From NCBI GenBank assembly GCA_004124535.1, contig SCKQ01000043.1, forward strand, positions 1 through 21,202: 21,202 bases of DNA. Reading direction: 5' to 3'. Positions 1-7,486 of this stretch are shown piece by piece. The notes beneath the pieces were generated by a model. The model worked only from the letters and a program-made list of their open reading frames with translations, was not told the DNA's origin and ran no database searches. The number at the start of each line of letters is the position of its first letter. The first letter of the stretch is position 1. Both the position numbers and the translations under genes were made by a program. Origin of the DNA: Fidelibacterota bacterium. GTDB taxonomy: Bacteria; Marinisomatota; Marinisomatia; Marinisomatales; TCS55.

Positions 1-36
1 AAGGAAGCATTTAGACATAGCCGGTGATTGTTCCGC

Positions 37-813
37 ATGGGCACGCCGCGCCCCGTTAAAGCAATACATCTAATTTATCTCTATTTATTTTTATCTAGCG
101 GCTGTGTTGACCTCAGTGATGATGATAAAACGACACTTGATACATTGCCTATTCAGACCTCATTCATGGTGGAGGATTTTACATCGGCTGAGGAATGTGC
201 GGTGTGCCATCCCCTATTCGGAATGGTCCAGTTCAATGCACGCCTATAGTGTTACGGATCCAGTGTGGATCAGCATGCAGCATAACCAACAGGTTCACTA
301 CTTGGCCAATGGCGTGCAAATAGATGATTTTTATGTCCAATGCCATAGTCCTGTTGCACTATGATGATACGGATAACTTTGTGATCCAGTCCGCACCGGA
401 ATATCCTTATTGTGGCCAGAATCTGGTGCCATGCCCAATTCCATTCTCTAGTTCAGAACAGGAAGACCTGTTAATCGGTTCCAAGGCCGTGCGGCCTGCA
501 ATATATGGAATATAGTACACTAGCGATCCAGGATGACAGTAAAAATCATCCTGCAGATTTCAGTATCAAAGCCGTCTACCCGAACCCCAATAATGGTTAT
601 TGCAAAATTGATCTGGATATTGCTAAAGCAGGGTTGTACGAAATATCGATTTATGATTTGCAAGGCAGATTGGTCAGAGTTATCCATCAAGAATCCTTAA
701 ATAGTGGACGCTATACTTTTACTTTACGTACGAATATTCCCTCAGGTATATACTTTATACAGGCTGAGACTGATGAGTTTTCTGTTGTCAAAAAAATGAT
801 TCGCCTAAAGTAA
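37..813 (+). pseudogene. Decayed cytochrome c-type lipoprotein with C-terminal sorting tail
   Basis: This is the remnant of a secreted heme protein, readable only by changing frame three times. It opens (ATG 37; a TTG at 28 is also possible) with a short hydrophobic segment and a lipobox-like LSSGC, with Cys at 103-105. A CAVCH heme-binding motif follows at 196-210. Just after it the frame moves by +1, and the homologous-looking text continues as SEWSSSMHAYSVTDPVW... to QCHSPVAL, ending in a stop near 361. A third frame (about 360-515) gives DDTDNFV and then poorly recognisable sequence. The first frame resumes at 505-813 with an intact tail starting FSIKAVYPNPNNG and ending VVKKMIRLK, which fits the Por-secretion/type IX sorting family (TIGR04183). 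The second heme site reads YVQCH where CVQCH is expected. I know the pattern CxxCH...WSxSMHAYxxxDPV...CHSPVA from secreted multiheme proteins, and the remaining length suggests that a middle part is missing. Sequencing error cannot be excluded, but three errors in 0.8 kb are unlikely when the other 20 kb is clean. Confidence 0.75.
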
Positions 814-947
814 AAGTGATCTTAGACACACTCGTAAGCAATACTAGCAAATTTCGTTGATTATCAGGGGTGATACATTAAATTCGGGGACATTATTTCT
901 CGTCCATAGTAGAGACTTTGGATCAAAATACATTTATCCGCTTGTGT

Positions 948-951
948 GGAG
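948..951 (+). promoter_or_regulatory. Shine-Dalgarno site that sets the start of the large secreted protein
   Basis: GGAG lies six bases before ATG 958. A GTG at 946 is in frame and would add four residues, but it overlaps this site and has no site of its own. ATG 958 also puts a classic signal peptide directly at the N-terminus. Confidence 0.6.
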
Positions 952-957
952 AACTCA

Positions 958-3900
958 ATGTCGATCGGAAAACTGACTAAAGCACTGATTCTACCCTTGT
1001 TACTGGTTACATTCGTGATTGGTCAGGATTCTCGAGATGAAACGATCCAAATCACCTACCCTACAACCGGGGCGGTGATTGATACCAATTTTGTTGACGC
1101 TACATTCACCATAGCCGATTATTTCGACCTGGGCGCACCTGGCTGTGCGTCCTGCGATGGCTTCATTGAGGTCTTTGTTGACGGGTCATCCGTTGATTCG
1201 ATCTATACCGCAGATGCCATTATTCCGCTAACAGGTCTCTCAGAAGGTGATCACACACTAATTGTTGAAGCGGTAGACCCCTCGGGTAACAGTTATTCAA
1301 TTCCGGCAACAGATACATCTTACTTTGCGGTCAATATGGTATCTGTGGATGACTTCTGCCCGCCCTGGCACTTTTCCGTTGCCGCCGGAGATGAACGCAA
1401 TTATCTTAGTTGGAGTTACCCCAGTGCTGAGCCTCCTGCAGAATGGTATTACGCTCATGATGGTAATTTTGAAAATGCCTATGGATCTTTTGGTGGTGGA
1501 GAGGGCCTGGGACAGTTGTTCATGCCCACCGGTTATCCAGCGACGATTCAATCAGTTCGTTTCCATGTTGATGGCGGTGGCAATTATACCCAGGATATAG
1601 AAGTAAATGTTTTTGCTGATAACGGCACAACACTTCTAGCTGGACCGTACACTGTAGGCGGTGATTCTGGTTGGATCGAGGTGGATATTGATGATGCTGT
1701 TATTGAATCAGGCGGTTTTCTTGTAGGTACATATAATGTCTCCACTGGTGGTCCCTATATATCAGTCGATTCTGATAATTCCAGTTCCAGCCTGTTTTTT
1801 GGTAACGCTACGTCCGGCTGGAGTGAAATGGGCAGTAGTTATGGTATTTTTGCCGAAGGCAGCCATGAAGCGCTCATTTCTGCACCGGGAGGCAGAATTA
1901 CTTGGACCAGCAGCGTTTCCAATAATAATATGGGCGATAATCTACCACAGCCGGGATATGTCGTTGTAAATGCCAGCGGACTTATGATCAATCCAATTGC
2001 TACTCAAGATCTTGGAAATCAAAACTTTGTAAATACAATTTACCCACCGGCTATCGAAATGATCGCCCGCTATCCATTGAATTTTAATGGTGTTGTGTAT
2101 TCGCGTCTGCCAGATAATATACCTAATAATGATAATTCTTCCCGGGAAGAGATAATTGGTTGCGGCGACCTGTCAAATTTCAGCATCTATCTCAGTGATG
2201 GTTCGCTCGTTGTGGTAGTAGACACCAATTTTTATGTGCATGAAAGTTTGACCAATGGTAATGAATACTGCTACTATGTGGTGGCCAATTACAGTGGCGG
2301 TTCATCTACCCCTACGGAAACAATTTGTGTTACACCGGCAGGTTTTTCACCGCCCCCGATAACCAACCTTTACGGCATTGGCCTGGATGAGGAAGTTGCC
2401 TTGGACTGGACCTCGCCAGATGTACCCCAATTGGGTATACCCTATGGTGAGGATTTTGATTCTGAACTGTTGGACCTATGGACCATGGAAGGGGATAACT
2501 GGTCTATCAGTACTACTGCAGGCAATCCAGCGCCCTCCGCTTATTTTGCCTATTTTCCAACCCAGACCGACTATGAATTGAGTTTGACCTCACCGGTTAT
2601 CCCGTATAGCGGGGGTGGATCGTATTTGGAGTTTGATGGGATTGATGATTATGTGGATGTAGGGACTGTAACCACTGATTTCTCTCAAGGTATGACGGTT
2701 TCTTCTTGGGTATATTTTAATGGGTTTAACCATTGGAGTAGAATTATTGATTTTGATGTAGCAATAGATCCCGCGCAACATAATGGAATCCTATTGGCCA
2801 ATTATGGTGCAACGGATGATCTTACATTTGAAGTATATGTTGATGGAACAAGTGGAGGTAAAGTAACCGCTAATGATGCTTTATTTACAGGAGTGTGGAT
2901 GCATCTTGTTGTGTCAATGGATAATGCTGGAAGTGTTATTTTATATAAAGATGGTGTACAGATCCATTCGGGTACAACATCAGTACCTGCTGTAATGGAT
3001 AGACCGTCAAGTTTTATAGGTAGAAGCAATTGGTCAGTGGACGGATATTTTAATGGTTCAATTGATGAAGTTGCAGTATGGAATTCAGCATTAACCGCAT
3101 TAGAAATTAATGCTCTATATAATTCTGGCGCTGGGTTGGGGGCATCTTCGAACTCAGGTGATTATACATCGGCTGTTGATTTGGTTGCTTACTGGGTTTT
3201 TGATGAAGGCGAAGGCATAACAACAACAGATGCCACTGGGAATGGTAATGATGGAACAGTTTATGGCGCTACCTGGGTCGGTAGTAATGAAGACGTTCTG
3301 CTTACCTATGATTTTACATTGGATAACTGGAGTGCGACCGGATCGGAGCACCTGGCGGTGGAGTACCGCGATGGCGCCAGCTGGTATACGTTAAGAGATT
3401 TTGTCAATACGGCCGATGTCCCCTGGGATACCTTCACCGATACAATACCTGCATCAGATGATAATATTCAGGTGCGTTTCCGGGCCTATGGTGAGAATTC
3501 CTTCAATATCGATGCTTTTATTGTTGATAATGTAGCCCTTTCAACTATTTCCGGGAGTGGCTCAAGAGATTATGTAGATGGAGACTTTCTAGGTTATAAT
3601 GTTTATGTAGATACTATTTCTGCCCCAGCGAATCTGGCCTTGCTTGATTCATCCGGTTATATGGTAGGTGATCTCAATAATGGACAAACATATACTTTAG
3701 GTGTAACAGCAAAATATTTTCCTGATTATGAGAGCGAACGGGTTGCTGTAGATGTGTCCCCAACCTGGTTGTACGGGGATGTTTCTGGTACTGTGACTGA
3801 TCCTAATGGCAGTGCGCTGGATAGTGCCATTGTCACTGCCGGCAGTTTATCAGATACAACAGGGACGAGCGGTACTTATTCGTTGATGGGACTTGTCCCT

Positions 3901-5826
3901 GGCTTAACAACAGTGAATGTAAGGCGGGATGGTTTTGATAATGACATCGATGAGGTTACAATTTTTGCCCAGGAAGATGCTGTGGTGCATAACGTCACAT
4001 TGGGTCCAAAGATGGACAAACCGCGTCGGTTGGAAGCTGAAGCTGGTGATCACCAGGTCATGCTGCAGTGGAACAGTCCCAGCGGACTGGATGAGGTAGA
4101 GCTTTATTATGATGACGGTACCTGGGAATCTTCAATTACTGGCGGAGCTACAGATATTGAGATAGTTGTGAAGTTTACCCCAGAGTCCGCAGGTGAGCTC
4201 TATACAGGTAAATTCTTATTTTCTTCAGTTGGTCAGACCGAATATGTTCTGGAGCCGATTGAGGTAAGGGCTTACAGCGTTGGCTTTGATGGTTTGCCGG
4301 CTACTTCTCTATACATCGCTGACGAATTCACGGAGGTAACAGTAGAGGACCAATGGATTGAGGTCGATCTCAGCGGTGAGGGAATTATTTTTGATGATGC
4401 AGGATTTTTCCTCGGCTTCAGGTTTACAGCTACAAGCGGACCTGGAATTGCGCGCGACCTGGATGGCTATATCTACGGCCATAGTTATGTATACTTAGGC
4501 CAATGGTTTGAGACGGGCGATATTGGTTTTTCCGGAAACTATATGATCCGCGCCGTTGCTGGTCTTGAAAATACTGGCCGTGAAGATGTTCAAGAACTGG
4601 TTACTACTGCAGATGTGATCCATGAGAATATGGAAAATGTTGCCGCTATAATCGATGGAAACTCAACCGGTTTGCCGAGTTACCAGATTTCTGGTGAAGA
4701 ATTAATCACATTCCCTACACAGTCTGCTCGTACCGATAGTATGACTGGCTATAATGTTTACCAGGTCCTGGATGGTGTTGATACATTGGTAGCAACTACA
4801 GAACCTAGCGATACAACTGCAACAATTACCGTGCCGGCCAACTATGTAGAATATTGTTACGCTGTTAGTGCCAGCTTCCAGACCGATAGCTATGGTATTG
4901 TAGAATCAAAGAAATCTTCCGAGGCTTGTACGGTACCTTATACACTTGGTGACACGGATTTTGATAGTAATGTATCTATATCAGATTTACTGGCAGTTGC
5001 CGATTATGTACTTGAGGCGATTGAGCCAACCGAGGACCAGGGCCGTGGCGCGGATGTTAATAAGGATGAACTGATCAACATTCAGGACGTGGTGCTCATC
5101 GTAGATATTATTTACGGTTCATACGGTCGTCGCATAGCGACGGATGTAGAGTCTATCGCTGAGCTATCTTTGCGTAATGGTGGTGGTACGTCATTACTGC
5201 TGGATCTGGCCTATGATGGTGTTGTCCGGGGTATACAATTTGATCTATCAGCGGATATGTCCAGTCTTGCATTTGGCAGTCCATTACTTAATGAGTTACA
5301 GGAAGGTGTCATGATCAATTCCCATACACTTGAGGATGGGTCAACCAGAGTACTGGCTGTCAATATGAATGGTGGCTTACTTGCTTTTAGTGCGAATGGG
5401 TTTATTACAATACCGGTAATGATCAACACTGGTCGTGGTGAGCGTGTAAAGGTAGATATAAGCGGGGTACAGTTAATTGGCCAGGATGGTCAGGATATAC
5501 CAGTTCAAGCCAAGGGTGATGGCAGTGTTGCCTTGGAGTTGATCCCGATGCAGTATACGTTATACCAGAATTTTCCAAATCCGTTTAACCCGGTAACGGA
5601 GATCCAGTTTGATCTCCCCGATTTAAGTACGGTAGAGTTGGTGGTGTATAATTTGATGGGTCAGCAGGTGCGTCGGTTGGTGAGTAGTGAGCTTCAGGCC
5701 GGGTATCATCGTATTGTATGGGATGGTTTGAATGATCGTGGTGAGTCGGTGAGTACTGGGGTGTACATATACAGTTTAACATCTCCCAGTTTTCATAATA
5801 CTAAGAAAATGGTACTGCTGAAATAA
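958..5826 (+). CDS. Large secreted multidomain protein with LamG, dockerin, cohesin-like and type IX-like sorting tail
   Basis: A 1,622-residue extracellular protein, probably a surface adhesin or scaffold; no catalytic domain is recognised. Domain order by residue: signal peptide 1-22 (ends VTFVIGQ); Ig-like domain about 25-125 containing a CASC pair; a beta-sandwich module about 161-311; FN3-like segments to about 490; first half of a jelly-roll (choice-of-anchor-J-like) domain about 498-555; LamG/concanavalin-like domain about 556-774 (starts YLEFDGIDDYVDVG, ends with an NGNDGTVYGATW element); second half of the jelly-roll about 775-865; FN3-like segment; carboxypeptidase-regulatory-like domain about 940-1015; a second copy of the 161-311 type of module about 1045-1203; FN3-like segment; dockerin 1331-1388 with two calcium loops (DTDFDSNVSISD and DVNKDELINIQD); cohesin-like domain about 1400-1526; sorting tail 1531-1622 (YQNFPNPFNP, GVYIYSL, KKMVLLK). 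The tail predicts export across the outer membrane by a type IX-like route, if the host has one. A hairpin terminator follows. Individual domain names are by pattern and vary in certainty. Confidence 0.85.
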   Translation: MSIGKLTKALILPLLLVTFVIGQDSRDETIQITYPTTGAVIDTNFVDATFTIADYFDLGAPGCASCDGFIEVFVDGSSVDSIYTADAIIPLTGLSEGDHTLIVEAVDPSGNSYSIPATDTSYFAVNMVSVDDFCPPWHFSVAAGDERNYLSWSYPSAEPPAEWYYAHDGNFENAYGSFGGGEGLGQLFMPTGYPATIQSVRFHVDGGGNYTQDIEVNVFADNGTTLLAGPYTVGGDSGWIEVDIDDAVIESGGFLVGTYNVSTGGPYISVDSDNSSSSLFFGNATSGWSEMGSSYGIFAEGSHEALISAPGGRITWTSSVSNNNMGDNLPQPGYVVVNASGLMINPIATQDLGNQNFVNTIYPPAIEMIARYPLNFNGVVYSRLPDNIPNNDNSSREEIIGCGDLSNFSIYLSDGSLVVVVDTNFYVHESLTNGNEYCYYVVANYSGGSSTPTETICVTPAGFSPPPITNLYGIGLDEEVALDWTSPDVPQLGIPYGEDFDSELLDLWTMEGDNWSISTTAGNPAPSAYFAYFPTQTDYELSLTSPVIPYSGGGSYLEFDGIDDYVDVGTVTTDFSQGMTVSSWVYFNGFNHWSRIIDFDVAIDPAQHNGILLANYGATDDLTFEVYVDGTSGGKVTANDALFTGVWMHLVVSMDNAGSVILYKDGVQIHSGTTSVPAVMDRPSSFIGRSNWSVDGYFNGSIDEVAVWNSALTALEINALYNSGAGLGASSNSGDYTSAVDLVAYWVFDEGEGITTTDATGNGNDGTVYGATWVGSNEDVLLTYDFTLDNWSATGSEHLAVEYRDGASWYTLRDFVNTADVPWDTFTDTIPASDDNIQVRFRAYGENSFNIDAFIVDNVALSTISGSGSRDYVDGDFLGYNVYVDTISAPANLALLDSSGYMVGDLNNGQTYTLGVTAKYFPDYESERVAVDVSPTWLYGDVSGTVTDPNGSALDSAIVTAGSLSDTTGTSGTYSLMGLVPGLTTVNVRRDGFDNDIDEVTIFAQEDAVVHNVTLGPKMDKPRRLEAEAGDHQVMLQWNSPSGLDEVELYYDDGTWESSITGGATDIEIVVKFTPESAGELYTGKFLFSSVGQTEYVLEPIEVRAYSVGFDGLPATSLYIADEFTEVTVEDQWIEVDLSGEGIIFDDAGFFLGFRFTATSGPGIARDLDGYIYGHSYVYLGQWFETGDIGFSGNYMIRAVAGLENTGREDVQELVTTADVIHENMENVAAIIDGNSTGLPSYQISGEELITFPTQSARTDSMTGYNVYQVLDGVDTLVATTEPSDTTATITVPANYVEYCYAVSASFQTDSYGIVESKKSSEACTVPYTLGDTDFDSNVSISDLLAVADYVLEAIEPTEDQGRGADVNKDELINIQDVVLIVDIIYGSYGRRIATDVESIAELSLRNGGGTSLLLDLAYDGVVRGIQFDLSADMSSLAFGSPLLNELQEGVMINSHTLEDGSTRVLAVNMNGGLLAFSANGFITIPVMINTGRGERVKVDISGVQLIGQDGQDIPVQAKGDGSVALELIPMQYTLYQNFPNPFNPVTEIQFDLPDLSTVELVVYNLMGQQVRRLVSSELQAGYHRIVWDGLNDRGESVSTGVYIYSLTSPSFHNTKKMVLLK
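2620..3279 (+). other. LamG domain segment inserted inside a jelly-roll domain
   Basis: Within the large secreted protein, residues about 556-774 form a complete LamG-like unit: YLEFDGIDDYVDVG, VSSWVYF, WMHLVVSMD, LYKDGVQIHSG, GSIDEVAVWNSAL, and a final NGNDGTVYGATW. The text before it (DFDSELLDLWTMEGDNWSIS ... LTSPVIPYS) and after it (DVLLTYDFTLDNWSATGSEH ... FNIDAFIVDNVAL) read as two halves of one domain. By hand count, positions 2641-3120 are about 37% GC, against about 51% for 2341-2580 and about 47% for 3301-3540. The exact edges are uncertain by some tens of bases. Confidence 0.6.
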
Positions 5827-5849
5827 ACCATTATACAAATATCTTGTTT

Positions 5850-5878
5850 AAAACGGTCTAATTTAAAGGCCGTTTTTT
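5850..5878 (+). terminator. Intrinsic terminator after the large secreted protein
   Basis: The left arm AAACGGTC (5851-5858) pairs with GGCCGTTT (5868-5875) across a nine-base AT-rich loop, with one G-U pair. One more A-T pair at the base runs into a short T run. It sits 24 bases after the stop codon and separates this gene from the protease gene. Confidence 0.7.
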
Positions 5879-5943
5879 ATTGGAAACTTTTTTATAATAG
5901 TTTCATAATAATGGGTAAGTAAATTCACTAACGGAGAATATCA

Positions 5944-7341
5944 ATGAGAAAAAATTTGTTAATCGTCTTTTCAATCATTTTTTCAGTTGGGTTTGCACAA
6001 CGATCTATTATTCGTCAATTCAGCGAAACATTTGCTAATGTTGCGGAAAAAGTAAATCCTGCTGTTGTAACTATTTCAACCGATAAAATAATTAAGATAG
6101 ACCACTTCCAAAATCAGTATCCTTTTAATCGTTTTTTCGGTTGGGACCGGGATTTGGATCAGGATCGGGAATTCCGAACAAAATCCCTTGGCTCAGGGGT
6201 AATAATTGATGCCCACAAAGGCTATATCGTAACCAACAACCACGTTGTAGAAGATATGGATAAAATCACAGTAAAACTCATGGACAAACGTACATTTGAA
6301 GCAACAGTAGTTGGCTCTGATCCAAAATCAGATTTAGCTGTTTTGCAAATAGAAGGGGATGACTTAACTGAGGTAGAAATTGGTGATTCCGATAAGCTTC
6401 GCGTTGGTGAATGGGTGCTCGCTATTGGCAGCCCCTTTTCCGATAATTTAAGCCATACTGTCACGGCAGGTATTGTAAGTGCTATGGGCCGCAGTGATAT
6501 CATTTCCAGGCAGAATTACGAAGATTTTATCCAAATAGACGCGGCAATCAACCCCGGGAATAGTGGCGGTGCGTTGGTCAACCTGAATGGTGAGTTGATT
6601 GGAATTAATACAGCAATCGCTACGGGTGGATACGATCGATCTAACCGCGGAGTTGGTTTTGCCATTCCAGCAAATATGGTTAATAAGGTCATGAATGATC
6701 TTATTAATAAGGGGTATGTGGTGCGCGGATGGCTTGGTGTTGCCATACAAGAAATAGATGATTCCTATGCCAAGGCCTTGGACCTCGATTCGCGCGATGG
6801 CGCATTGATCAGTAATGTAGCGAGTGCGAGTCCAGCCGATAATGCTGGATTGATCACTGGAGACGTGATTCTTGAATTCAACGATATTTCCATAAATAAT
6901 TCCAGTCACCTGAAAAATGTCGTTTCTTCAGCAGAACCAGGTAAACGATATAAAGTCGATATAATACGTGATGGAAGACGTAAATCTATATATGTGAAAT
7001 TGGGTGAGTTACCGGATGAACCTCAAATGGCGTTTATGCGCACTGAAAAATCAAGCAGCCTGGGTCTCACAGTTCAAGACCTGGATAATTCACTTCGTTC
7101 CCACTATGGGCTGTCATCTCAAGAGCATGGTGTCGTGGTTACAGAGGTCAATAGAGATAGTGAAGCATACCTTGCTGGCATCCGCGAAGGTGATCTGATC
7201 ACGAGAGTGGGTACCGATAATGTACGAAATGCGGATGAATTCAAAGATCTGATAAGAACCAGCAGCCGGAAAAATACCGTATTATTACTGATAAAGAGGG
7301 ATGATGTATCACGCTTTTACGCGCTAGAGATTGATAGTTAA
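5944..7341 (+). CDS. htrA: Periplasmic serine protease/chaperone HtrA (DegP/DegQ family)
   Basis: Envelope quality-control protease that degrades or holds misfolded exported proteins. The 465 residues start with a signal peptide (about 1-19, cleavage near GFAQ). A trypsin-like domain follows with the full catalytic triad: His100 in TNNHVVE, Asp130 in SDLAVLQ and Ser207 in GNSGGAL. Two PDZ domains come next, about residues 262-355 (start RGWLGVAIQ) and 372-462 (start SLGLTVQDL). Length and layout match DegP/DegQ. The start is supported by GGAG at 5933-5936, seven bases before ATG 5944. A terminator lies upstream and about 145 bases of non-coding sequence lie downstream, so it is probably transcribed alone. 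Its position next to a very large secreted protein fits a general envelope role but does not show a specific partnership. DegP, DegQ and DegS-like roles cannot be told apart here, although two PDZ domains argue against DegS. Confidence 0.95.
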   Translation: MRKNLLIVFSIIFSVGFAQRSIIRQFSETFANVAEKVNPAVVTISTDKIIKIDHFQNQYPFNRFFGWDRDLDQDREFRTKSLGSGVIIDAHKGYIVTNNHVVEDMDKITVKLMDKRTFEATVVGSDPKSDLAVLQIEGDDLTEVEIGDSDKLRVGEWVLAIGSPFSDNLSHTVTAGIVSAMGRSDIISRQNYEDFIQIDAAINPGNSGGALVNLNGELIGINTAIATGGYDRSNRGVGFAIPANMVNKVMNDLINKGYVVRGWLGVAIQEIDDSYAKALDLDSRDGALISNVASASPADNAGLITGDVILEFNDISINNSSHLKNVVSSAEPGKRYKVDIIRDGRRKSIYVKLGELPDEPQMAFMRTEKSSSLGLTVQDLDNSLRSHYGLSSQEHGVVVTEVNRDSEAYLAGIREGDLITRVGTDNVRNADEFKDLIRTSSRKNTVLLLIKRDDVSRFYALEIDS

Positions 7342-7486
7342 TTAAGTTATCGTAATCATATCACCAGGCTTTCTTTTCAGAAGACCATTTTATTTATACT
7401 ACCTCGAACTGATTGATACCGAAGGGGAACGCGCCTAAATTATCCGCCGATTATCTAAGCGAATTTTCTGTATTGCAATATAGTAA

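Noticed and set aside
814..957. Promoter or small RNA between the decayed gene and the large secreted protein
   Set aside because: No convincing promoter pair, hairpin or small ORF could be seen in these 144 bases beyond the ribosome site at the end.
5880..5909. Promoter of htrA with TTGGAA and CATAAT spaced 18 bases
   Set aside because: The match is weak and overlaps the end of the upstream terminator. A second TATAAT at 5893-5898 has no partner. It is not firm enough to list as a feature.
6448..6909. 153-codon open frame on the minus strand inside htrA
   Set aside because: It lies wholly opposite the conserved protease and PDZ region, has no recognisable domain or ribosome site, and its frame is a by-product of the coding strand.
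7342..7486. T-box leader or tRNA upstream of ileS
   Set aside because: The 145 bases contain no T-box consensus, no cloverleaf and no strong hairpin. The region appears plain apart from a probable promoter that I could not place.
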